Of a stretch of DNA of 47,749 nt, positions 17,556 through 26,046 are shown piece after piece (position 1 is the first letter of the stretch; each line of letters starts with the position of its first letter). This DNA comes from Eubacteriales bacterium (lineage in GTDB: Bacteria > Bacillota > Clostridia > Monoglobales > Firm-18): NCBI GenBank assembly GCA_028697835.1, contig JAQVDK010000004.1, forward strand, positions 1 to 47,749. Direction: 5' to 3'. The position numbers and the translations under genes are program-made. The notes below the pieces were generated by a model. It saw only the letters and a program-made list of their open reading frames with translations. It had not been told where the DNA came from and did no database searches.

Positions 17556-18321
17556 AATAAACAGGGGAAAAGTATTACTTTTTATCACAGCAGCTTTTGT
17601 AGTCGTTTTGGCTTCTAGCGTGATGGTTTTTGCAGAGCCAAATGACCAAATACTCCCCAATGTTAATATTCAAATAGGCGCGGGCGAGGGCGCAGAGCCG
17701 GCTCAGGGAATTCAGATTATATTTTTGCTTACCATACTGACGCTGGCGCCTTCCATATTAATTATGATGACAGGCTTTACAAGAATTGTAATTGTGCTGT
17801 CTTTTGTAAGGAATGCGCTTGGAATACAGCAGTTGCCGCCAAATCAGGTTTTAATCGGTCTTGCGCTGTTTCTTACTTTTTTTGTGATGACGCCTGTTTT
17901 TAGCGAAATAAACGATGTGGCATACCAGCCCCTTGTAAGAAATGAAATAACCCAGCAGCAGGCTGTTGAAAATGCAATGAAGCCTTTGAGGACTTTTATG
18001 CTAAAGCAAACGCATAATAAAGATTTGTCCCTTTTCATGTCCCTTGCCGGGGAGGCGCAGCCTGAAAATGTTGACGAAATTAAAAGCTCGGTCATTATTC
18101 CGGCGTTTATAATAAGCGAGCTAAAAAGAGCTTTTCAAATAGGGTTTTTTATCTTTATACCCTTTATTGTAATTGATATGGTTGTTTCCAGCACACTTAT
18201 GACAATGGGTATGATGATGCTCCCGCCGATGATGATTTCATTGCCCTTTAAGATATTGCTTTTTATAATGGTTGATGGATGGAATTTGGTAATAAAAACA
18301 TTAGTAACAGGATTTAATTAA
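17539..18321 (+). CDS. fliP: Flagellar export protein FliP
   Basis: TGFTRIVIVLSFVRNALGIQQLPPNQVLIGLALFLTFFVM. Confidence 0.98.
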   Translation: MKKVSEINRGKVLLFITAAFVVVLASSVMVFAEPNDQILPNVNIQIGAGEGAEPAQGIQIIFLLTILTLAPSILIMMTGFTRIVIVLSFVRNALGIQQLPPNQVLIGLALFLTFFVMTPVFSEINDVAYQPLVRNEITQQQAVENAMKPLRTFMLKQTHNKDLSLFMSLAGEAQPENVDEIKSSVIIPAFIISELKRAFQIGFFIFIPFIVIDMVVSSTLMTMGMMMLPPMMISLPFKILLFIMVDGWNLVIKTLVTGFN

Positions 18322-18335
18322 AAAGGAGAAAAACC

Positions 18336-18605
18336 ATGAATCAGTCAGAGGTTATAGCTGTTACACAGCAGGCGTTATATATGGTAATGAAGGTTTCTGC
18401 CCCAATTTTGATAACCGGGCTAATCGTCGGTCTTATTATATCCATATTCCAGGCTACAACCCAAATTAATGACCAAACCCTTTCTTTTGTGCCGAAAATC
18501 ATAGCCGTTTTTATTGTTTTGCTGGTCAGCGGTGCATGGATGATAAACACATTAATTGATTTTACAAACTATTTATTTATCCAAATAAATACATTTACAC
18601 GCTGA
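18336..18605 (+). CDS. fliQ: Flagellar export protein FliQ
   Basis: 89 aa, two TM, ISIFQATTQINDQTLSFVPKI. Confidence 0.98.
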   Translation: MNQSEVIAVTQQALYMVMKVSAPILITGLIVGLIISIFQATTQINDQTLSFVPKIIAVFIVLLVSGAWMINTLIDFTNYLFIQINTFTR

Positions 18606-18617
18606 TAGGGCAGGCTT

Positions 18618-19406
18618 ATGTTTGGATTGGAGTTTATTACGGAAATTTGGCTTGAAACCTTTTTGCTTGTGTTTATAAGGTTTGCAGGTTGGGTTATTGT
18701 ATCACCTGTTTTCGGCAGAAAAAACATTCCGGGGATGCTGAGGGTTGCCTTTGGGCTTATTATGACCATGATTACGGTTTTTACCCTCCCTTTGCCTGAG
18801 AAGGTCTTAAGCGAAAGCTTTATCGAGTTTTTTGGCTATGGGGTCAGGGAAATGATGTTTGGAATGATAATGGGGTTTGTAAGCCTTGTTATTTTTCAGT
18901 TAGGCATTGCAGCCGGACAGCTTATTGATATGCAAATTGGCTTTGGCATGTCCAGCTTGTTCGACCCGCAGTTTGGGGTTCAAGTTCCGCTTTCGGGAAA
19001 TTTGCTAAACATTATTATAATGCTTATCTTTTTTACGGTAAATGGGCACCATATGCTAATTTGGATTATGCACAGCTCTTTTGAAGCCATACCTGTGGGG
19101 CAGGTTGTCTTTGGCGCAAAGCTTTTTGAATACATTGTTTCGTATTTTATATGGTTTTTTATATTGGCTGTAAAAATTACGTTTCCTATTATTGCCGTTG
19201 CGGTGATTATAGAGGTTTCTCTTGGTATTGTCATGAAAACAATGCCGCAGATGAATATGTTTGTTGTGGGAATACCTTTAAAACTGGTTGTAGGGATTTT
19301 TTCCTTAATACTGTTTTTGTCGGTTTTTGTTTTAGTTATAGAAAATGGGCTTGACAGAATGTTTTTTTGGAGCCAAAATATCATACAAGGAATGATAGAT
19401 AATTGA
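18618..19406 (+). CDS. fliR: Flagellar export protein FliR
   Basis: FliR family membrane protein; position. Confidence 0.97.
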   Translation: MFGLEFITEIWLETFLLVFIRFAGWVIVSPVFGRKNIPGMLRVAFGLIMTMITVFTLPLPEKVLSESFIEFFGYGVREMMFGMIMGFVSLVIFQLGIAAGQLIDMQIGFGMSSLFDPQFGVQVPLSGNLLNIIIMLIFFTVNGHHMLIWIMHSSFEAIPVGQVVFGAKLFEYIVSYFIWFFILAVKITFPIIAVAVIIEVSLGIVMKTMPQMNMFVVGIPLKLVVGIFSLILFLSVFVLVIENGLDRMFFWSQNIIQGMIDN

Positions 19407-20446
19407 GTGGTGAAAAAACCGAAAAAGCGACGCCGAAGCGAAGAAGTGACGCCCGTAAAAAAGGGCAGGTTGTAAAAAGTGTGGAGGTAAGCTCTGCAAT
19501 TGTTCTTTTGTTTGTATATTTGGGAATAAAGGTTTTTGGAACATTTTTTTACCAGACCTTAAGCCTTATGTTTAGCACCTTTTTATCCGGACAATACGCA
19601 GGTCAGTCAGAGGCAAGCTTCCAAGGGGTATATTTTTCCTCCCTAAAATATTTCCTGCTGCTTTGCGGCCCCACAATGCTCATTGGGCTTTTGGCGGGAC
19701 TTATAATCAATTATGCACAAGTAGGTTTTTTATTTTTGCCTGACCTTATAATGATGAAGTTTGACAGAATTAATCCGCTTTCCGGATTGAGAAGGCTTTT
19801 TTCGCTAAGAGCAATTGTTGAAATGTTAAAATCCATAATCAAAATGTCGATTGTTGCATATGTGGTGTATCGTGAATTTAAAGCAAACTATTGGCAGATG
19901 CCCAATTTGGTGCATATAGACGTTGGCGAAGGAGTTCGTCTTTTACTTGATATACTGTCCGCAATTACATGGAAGGCGGGTCTTACACTTTTGATTTTCG
20001 GTCTGTTTGACTATGCATATCAAAAGTGGGAATTTGAAAAAAGCATTATGATGAGCAAAGAAGAAATCAAACAGGAACACAAAATGATGGAGGGCGACCC
20101 CAAAATTAAAGCGCGAATCAGGGAAATCCAGCGCAGCATGGGTATGCGAAGAATGATGCAGCAAATAAAAACTGCCGATGTTGTTATAACAAACCCTACC
20201 CACTTTGCAGTTGCACTTAAATATGACCAAAGCAAAAACAGTGCCCCTGTTGTCGTTGCAAAGGGTAAGGATTTGGTCGCCTTGAGGATTAAAGAAGAAG
20301 CAAAAAAACACGACATATACATAGCTGAAAATAAAATATTGGCACGAAGCCTTTACAATACCACGGAAGTAGATATGGAAATACCAGCGGAATTATACGA
20401 GGCTGTTGCTGAAATTCTGGCTGTTGTTTATAGATTGAAAAAATAA
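19403..20446 (+). CDS. flhB: Flagellar export switch protein FlhB
   Basis: EKTEKATPKRRSDARKKGQV; autocleavage motif NPTHFAVAL. Confidence 0.98.
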   Translation: MSGEKTEKATPKRRSDARKKGQVVKSVEVSSAIVLLFVYLGIKVFGTFFYQTLSLMFSTFLSGQYAGQSEASFQGVYFSSLKYFLLLCGPTMLIGLLAGLIINYAQVGFLFLPDLIMMKFDRINPLSGLRRLFSLRAIVEMLKSIIKMSIVAYVVYREFKANYWQMPNLVHIDVGEGVRLLLDILSAITWKAGLTLLIFGLFDYAYQKWEFEKSIMMSKEEIKQEHKMMEGDPKIKARIREIQRSMGMRRMMQQIKTADVVITNPTHFAVALKYDQSKNSAPVVVAKGKDLVALRIKEEAKKHDIYIAENKILARSLYNTTEVDMEIPAELYEAVAEILAVVYRLKK

Positions 20447-20470
20447 CTTGGCATATAGACGGAGGTTCCT

Positions 20471-22507
20471 ATGAAGTACGGAGAAATATCACTGGCGGTT
20501 ATCGTCATTTGTGTAGTAATGCTTATAATTATACCACTAAGTCCTGCCATGCTGGATTTTTTACTTGTGGTAAATATAGCGCTTTCGCTGGTAATTCTTC
20601 TTACTTCGTTATATACAAAAGAGCCTTTGGAATTTTCTGCGTTTCCGTCGCTTTTGCTTATAACCACGCTTTTTCGTATGGGGCTGAATATATCTTCAAC
20701 CCGTTTGATACTTGGAAACGGCGGCGAGGCGGGCGATGTTATAAAAACCTTTGGCTCGTTTGTTATCCGAGGCAATATTGTAGTAGGATTTGTAGTTTTT
20801 TTGATTATAATTATCATGCAGTTTATTGTTATAACCAAGGGTGCGGAACGTGTTGCGGAAGTTGCCGCAAGGTTTACGCTGGATGCTATGCCGGGTAAGC
20901 AAATGGCTATAGATGCGGACATGAACTCCGGTCTTATAACAGAGGCGCAGGCAAGGCAAAGGCGCTTGAAAGTCCAACGAGAAGCAGACTTTTACGGCGC
21001 CATGGACGGTGCAAGCAAATTCGTTAAGGGAGACGCCATCGTCTCAATTATAATAACCGTTATCAACAGTGTGGGCGGAATGATTGTGGGCGTCCTTATG
21101 GGTGATATGGATATAAGCAGGGTTATAAGCGTTTATACCTTGGCAACGGTGGGAGATGGCTTGGCAAGCCAGATTCCGGCATTGCTGATTTCAACCGCAA
21201 TGGGTATAACCGTTACAAAGGCCGCCTCCGAAACAAGCCTTGGAGTTAATGTAACCAAACAGCTTTTTTCCCAGCCCACGGTTTTAATAATAACCGGGTG
21301 TGTTGTATGTGTTATGTCACTTATTCCCGGGCTTCCGTCCCTGGCGCTTATTATAATAGGAGCTGTGTTTATTTTTCTTGGAGTTTCGATAAGGAAAGCA
21401 GAAACTGATGAGATGCAGGAGATTACTGAAAAAGAAGAAATTGACAGGGAAGCCGACGAGATTAGAAAGCCTGAAAATGTTTACTCCCTTTTGCAGGTTG
21501 ACCCTATTGAGCTTGAATTTGGCTATGGAATTATCCCCCTTGCAGATGCCGGACAAGGCGGAGACCTTTTAGACAGGGTTGTTATGATTAGAAGGCAATG
21601 CGCCCTTGAGATGGGGCTTGTTGTTCCTGTTGTAAGGCTTAGGGATAATATTCAGCTAAGACCCAATGAGTATGTTATAAAAATAAAGGGAAACGAGGTT
21701 GCAAGAAGCGAAGTAATGCCCGACTATTTTCTGGCTATGAACCCGGGGGATGTTGATGAAGATATAGAAGGCATAGATACGGTCGAACCCGCCTTTGGAC
21801 TGCCTGCAAAATGGATAACCAAAAGCATGAGGGATAAAGCAGAAGTGCTTGGAATAACGGTGGTTGACATATCGTCGGTAATATCCACACACCTTATGGA
21901 GGTTGTAAAAAAATACGGGCATGAGCTTATGGGCAGGCAGGAAGTTCAATCAATAGTGGACATGGTGAAGGAAACAAACCCTGCGCTTATTGAAGAAGTT
22001 ATTCCAAAGCTTATATCCATAGGCGATTTGCAGAAGGTTCTTGCAAACCTTTTAAAAGAAGGAATCCCCATAAGGGACATGGTGACCATTATTGAAACCA
22101 TAGGCGACTGGGCCGCCATTACAAGGGATGTGGATGTTCTTACCCAGTATGTAAGGCAAGCTTTGAAGCGTACCATTACAAATAAATACTTTCCCGACGC
22201 AAGGGCAGAAGTTATTACCCTCGACCCTAAAGTGGAGCAGATAATTGCAGACGGTATAAGGCAAACGGAAACAGGCTCTTACCTTTCAATTGAGCCGGAG
22301 TCTATTCAAAAGATTTTGGAAGGCATCAAGAAGCAGATAGAGCCTCTTTTGGAGCAAGGAATACAACCGGTACTGCTAACATCTCCTATGATAAGAATAT
22401 ATGTAAAAAGAATAGCAGACCAAGTATATGAAGGCACAACGGTTTTGGATTATAATGAAATAGAGCAGTCTGTTCAATTACAATCAGTAGGGATGGTGGA
22501 GATTTAG
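20471..22507 (+). CDS. flhA: Flagellar export protein FlhA
   Basis: FHIPEP-family features: TTLFRMGLNISSTRLIL, RFTLDAMPGKQMAIDADMNSGLI. Confidence 0.98.
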   Translation: MKYGEISLAVIVICVVMLIIIPLSPAMLDFLLVVNIALSLVILLTSLYTKEPLEFSAFPSLLLITTLFRMGLNISSTRLILGNGGEAGDVIKTFGSFVIRGNIVVGFVVFLIIIIMQFIVITKGAERVAEVAARFTLDAMPGKQMAIDADMNSGLITEAQARQRRLKVQREADFYGAMDGASKFVKGDAIVSIIITVINSVGGMIVGVLMGDMDISRVISVYTLATVGDGLASQIPALLISTAMGITVTKAASETSLGVNVTKQLFSQPTVLIITGCVVCVMSLIPGLPSLALIIIGAVFIFLGVSIRKAETDEMQEITEKEEIDREADEIRKPENVYSLLQVDPIELEFGYGIIPLADAGQGGDLLDRVVMIRRQCALEMGLVVPVVRLRDNIQLRPNEYVIKIKGNEVARSEVMPDYFLAMNPGDVDEDIEGIDTVEPAFGLPAKWITKSMRDKAEVLGITVVDISSVISTHLMEVVKKYGHELMGRQEVQSIVDMVKETNPALIEEVIPKLISIGDLQKVLANLLKEGIPIRDMVTIIETIGDWAAITRDVDVLTQYVRQALKRTITNKYFPDARAEVITLDPKVEQIIADGIRQTETGSYLSIEPESIQKILEGIKKQIEPLLEQGIQPVLLTSPMIRIYVKRIADQVYEGTTVLDYNEIEQSVQLQSVGMVEI

Positions 22508-23655
22508 TGGCGATAGTGAAGCGTTTTTTAGGAGAGAATCAAAAGGAAGTATTTAACAAAATCAAAGTGGAGCTTGGAGACGAGGCTATTATCATCAATA
22601 CTCGCAAAATCAGAAGAAAGGGAATTACAAACTTCTTCAAAAAGCCTTTGATTGAGGCAACTGCCGTGATTGACGAGCTGCCGGCAGGAAGAAGCTTAAA
22701 TGCAAATACCCTGCCCGATGAGGACAACAGCAAGTTTATAGACTTGGTAAACAGCACTATAAAAAGCGATAAGATGGAAAAGCTGGAAAACCAGTTAATT
22801 CAAGTAAATGACGCTATTAATATGGTTTATCAGGAAGTGAACCTGATAAAGAAAAAGGAAATGGTAACCTTAAGCCCTATGCTTAACAAAATAGTTGACA
22901 AGCTTACAAGGTTTGGAATTATCGAGGAAAATGCCATAAAAATAATAGATGAAGCAAAGAAGATACACGAAATCACCGATACAAATTTTACCGAAGCGGT
23001 TCGGGGGATACTTGCAAACTATTTAGGAGAGCCTTCTATTATTGAGCTTGAGAAAAACGAAAGGAAAATTGTAACTTTCATAGGTCCAACCGGTGTGGGA
23101 AAAACCACCACCCTTGCTAAAATTGTAGCGGTGTTTTCTCTTAAATATGATGCAAAGGTTGGGCTTATAACCGAAGATACATATAGAATCGGGGCGGTTG
23201 AACAGCTTAAAATATATGCAGACATACTTGGCATACCCCTTGAGGTTGTGTACGAGCCCGAGGAAATAGTGGAAACTTTGGAGAAAATGGATGATTTTGA
23301 CCTGATTTTAGTTGATACTGCCGGGAAAAACCCTTCAGACAAGTCATACCATAAAAATTTGGAAAAACTAATTTCCGAAAGCGGTGCCCAGGAGGTGCAT
23401 TTGGTAATAAGCTCTACCACCGATTATTCAACGGCGTTAAAAATATTGGATTCTTACTCTTTTATCAAGGATTATAAAATACTCTTTACAAAGCTTGATG
23501 AATGTGACAAGCTTGGCAACATTTTAAATTTGAAAATGGCAACAAAAATGCCTTTGTCCTATTTTACATACGGGCAAAATGTTGCAGATGACCTTATGCC
23601 GGCAAACCATAGCTATATACTTAAAAAACTCTTGCCAAGCGAAGGTGAATTTTGA
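22507..23655 (+). CDS. flhF: Flagellar SRP-like GTPase FlhF
   Basis: GPTGVGKTTTLAKIVA, DTYRIGAVEQLKIYADILGIPLEVV, DTAGKNPSD. Confidence 0.97.
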   Translation: MAIVKRFLGENQKEVFNKIKVELGDEAIIINTRKIRRKGITNFFKKPLIEATAVIDELPAGRSLNANTLPDEDNSKFIDLVNSTIKSDKMEKLENQLIQVNDAINMVYQEVNLIKKKEMVTLSPMLNKIVDKLTRFGIIEENAIKIIDEAKKIHEITDTNFTEAVRGILANYLGEPSIIELEKNERKIVTFIGPTGVGKTTTLAKIVAVFSLKYDAKVGLITEDTYRIGAVEQLKIYADILGIPLEVVYEPEEIVETLEKMDDFDLILVDTAGKNPSDKSYHKNLEKLISESGAQEVHLVISSTTDYSTALKILDSYSFIKDYKILFTKLDECDKLGNILNLKMATKMPLSYFTYGQNVADDLMPANHSYILKKLLPSEGEF

Positions 23656-24542
23656 TGGACCAAGCTCACCAGCTTAGAAATATTGTTGCCATGCTAAAGG
23701 ACAGCAGAGAATCAACTGAAAAAAACAAAACCCGTGTTGTAACAATCACCAGCGGAAAAGGCGGTGTGGGAAAGACTACATTTACCGTAAATCTTGCGGT
23801 TGCGCTTAGCAAAAGAGGCTTTCGTGTTTTGATAATTGATGCGGATTTTGGGCTGTCCAATGTAAACATTGTGCTTGGCGTCAACCCCAAATATAATTTA
23901 TATCATCTTATAAGCGGTGAAAAAACAATATACGAGGTTATTGCACAGGGTCCCGAAGGTGTCAAGCTGATATCGGGTGGCAGCGGAATTTCCAAGCTTA
24001 TGAATTTGGATTCTAAGCAAGTTGAAGTTTATATAAGCCAGCTTATGAAGCTTGAAAATGTGGCGGATATAATCCTTTTTGATACGGGAGCCGGAATTAA
24101 TGACAATATAATTAAATTTATTTTATCCAGCAATGAGGTTGTTTTGATAACAACTCCCGAACCAACTGCAATAATGGACGCATATGCTCTTACGAAAACC
24201 GTGTCAAATGTCGATAAAAGTATAGAGATAAATTTAGTTGTCAACATGGCCCAAAACAGACAAGAGGCGATTAATACCTTAAACAACTTTAAAACAATTG
24301 CAAAAACGTATCTTGGCATGAAGGTAAGCAGCTTGGGGTATTTAATCAACGATTCGGCGGTGAGGGAGGCAGTAAGGCGGCAAGTTCCGTTTTTGACCCA
24401 CTATCCAAGGGCTGCCATCACAAGAAATATGCAGGATATTGTGGACAAATTTGTCAGCAATCCTTCTGAATATCCGTCGGAAAACTTTTATAAAAACAAT
24501 CTGCAAAGATTCTTACATAGGATGTTTAAGGAAAAGGTATAA
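23655..24542 (+). CDS. flhG: MinD-like ATPase FlhG/YlxH
   Basis: TSGKGGVGKTTFTVNLAVAL; follows flhF. Confidence 0.95.
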   Translation: MDQAHQLRNIVAMLKDSRESTEKNKTRVVTITSGKGGVGKTTFTVNLAVALSKRGFRVLIIDADFGLSNVNIVLGVNPKYNLYHLISGEKTIYEVIAQGPEGVKLISGGSGISKLMNLDSKQVEVYISQLMKLENVADIILFDTGAGINDNIIKFILSSNEVVLITTPEPTAIMDAYALTKTVSNVDKSIEINLVVNMAQNRQEAINTLNNFKTIAKTYLGMKVSSLGYLINDSAVREAVRRQVPFLTHYPRAAITRNMQDIVDKFVSNPSEYPSENFYKNNLQRFLHRMFKEKV

Positions 24543-24593
24543 ATTAAATTTATTTAAAAATAAAAAAATGACATTAAAAAGGAGTTATGTATC

Positions 24594-24950
24594 ATGAAAA
24601 GAGTTATGGTTGTTGATGATGCGGCTTTTATGCGGGCTTCGCTTAAAATGCTGCTGGAGAGAAACGGCTATGAAGTCGTGGCGGAAGCCGAAAACGGCGA
24701 GGCGGCGGTTAAAAAATATCAGCAGCTTATGCCGGATATTGTAACAATGGACATTACCATGCCTAAAATGGATGGTATAAAGAGCATTCAAGCAATACGC
24801 GCAATTAACGAAAATGCCAATATTGTTGTTATATCGGCTTTGGGCAAGGAAGAGCTGGTCAGAGAAGCCATTGTTCTTGGCGCTAAAGGATTTATTTTAA
24901 AACCTATAAAAGAAGAACACCTTATAAATACCTTGAGCAAAATTAAATAA
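24594..24950 (+). CDS. cheY: Chemotaxis response regulator CheY
   Basis: Stand-alone receiver domain: VDDAAFMR, DIVTMDITMPKMDG, ISALGKEE, FILKPI. Confidence 0.9.
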   Translation: MKRVMVVDDAAFMRASLKMLLERNGYEVVAEAENGEAAVKKYQQLMPDIVTMDITMPKMDGIKSIQAIRAINENANIVVISALGKEELVREAIVLGAKGFILKPIKEEHLINTLSKIK

Positions 24951-24988
24951 TACATTAAAATTTACTACAAAAAGGTGATGTTGATTTT

Positions 24989-25036
24989 ATGCAGAATTTC
25001 AAAACATTTAAGAGGATAGACGTATGGAGATTGTGA
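24989..25036 (+). CDS. Candidate 15-codon upstream ORF overlapping cheD start
   Basis: AAAGGTGATG RBS-like sequence; ATG...TGA MQNFKTFKRIDVWRL overlaps cheD ATG at 25024 in another frame. Confidence 0.3.
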   Translation: MQNFKTFKRIDVWRL

Positions 25037-25494
25037 TAGATATTGGCGAATATGTTGTATCTCAAAGTGAGATTGATATACTGAAAATATATGGAATATC
25101 TTCTTGTATAGGATTGGTAATGCATTGTCCAAAGAAAAAAATTACCGGCGTTGCCCATATTCTTTTGCCAACATCCGCAATCAATCCGGAGCTTGGTAAA
25201 ATAAGCCCGGGATATTTCGCCGATACGGCGGTTCCCGCCATGCTTAGTAAAATGGCTTTAAAATACAATTGTCAAAAAAGAGATATTATAACTTCCATAT
25301 ATGGCGGCGCAGAGTCAAAAACGGAAAATGATGTTTTTAATGTGGGCAGCAGAAATATTGTTGCTGTAAAAAATAAAATATATGAATATGGATTGACATT
25401 AAAAACTGCCGATGTGGGAGGAAAAGTTGGGCGTACCCTTTATGTCCGCGCTGCTACGGGCGAGGTAACACTAAACAAACAAAATTTTTTGTAG
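25024..25494 (+). CDS. cheD: Chemoreceptor glutamine deamidase CheD
   Basis: GISSCIGLVMHCPKKKITGVAHILLP; IYGGAESK. Confidence 0.95.
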   Translation: MEIVIDIGEYVVSQSEIDILKIYGISSCIGLVMHCPKKKITGVAHILLPTSAINPELGKISPGYFADTAVPAMLSKMALKYNCQKRDIITSIYGGAESKTENDVFNVGSRNIVAVKNKIYEYGLTLKTADVGGKVGRTLYVRAATGEVTLNKQNFL

Positions 25495-25536
25495 TAGCAA
25501 AAAGAACACTATATATAATCAGAGGAGAAGTTATAT

Positions 25537-25995
25537 ATGAGCAATGAATACATAAACAACTTTATTAAATCTTTTAAAGCAGTTATGGAATCTTTTGGAA
25601 TAAGTGTTGAAAATAAAGAGATTACAGTTCGCAAATCGCCATATCCTGCAGATGCTACTATTGTAGTAATCGGTGTTACGGGCAAGCTGCACGGTCAAGC
25701 GATTATTAGCATGAACGAGTCAACAGCTTGTCAAATAGCTTCCACCATGATGGGAGGATTACCCGCCCAAATGGACGAAACCACAAAAAGTGCTATTGCA
25801 GAGCTGTCTAACATGATTGTTGGAAATGCAGCGACCTTGCTTTCACAGCAAGGGCTTATGATAGATATAACACCACCATCTGTGCTGACAGGCAATAACA
25901 TTTTAATATCTACGAATTTCACCAGCGTCAGTGTGCCTTTTGTAATGGACGGCGTTGAAGCTATTGAGTTTTCACTTAGCGCAAAGGAAATTTAA
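25537..25995 (+). CDS. cheX: CheX-like chemotaxis phosphatase
   Basis: SAIAELSNMIVGNAATLLSQQG...ITPP matches the [DS]x3Ex2N...P signature of the CheC/CheX family. Confidence 0.9.
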   Translation: MSNEYINNFIKSFKAVMESFGISVENKEITVRKSPYPADATIVVIGVTGKLHGQAIISMNESTACQIASTMMGGLPAQMDETTKSAIAELSNMIVGNAATLLSQQGLMIDITPPSVLTGNNILISTNFTSVSVPFVMDGVEAIEFSLSAKEI

Positions 25996-26046
25996 GAGCC
26001 GTTTATTCTGTTGCAAGCAGTAAAACATGAAAGGTGGGGTGACAAA

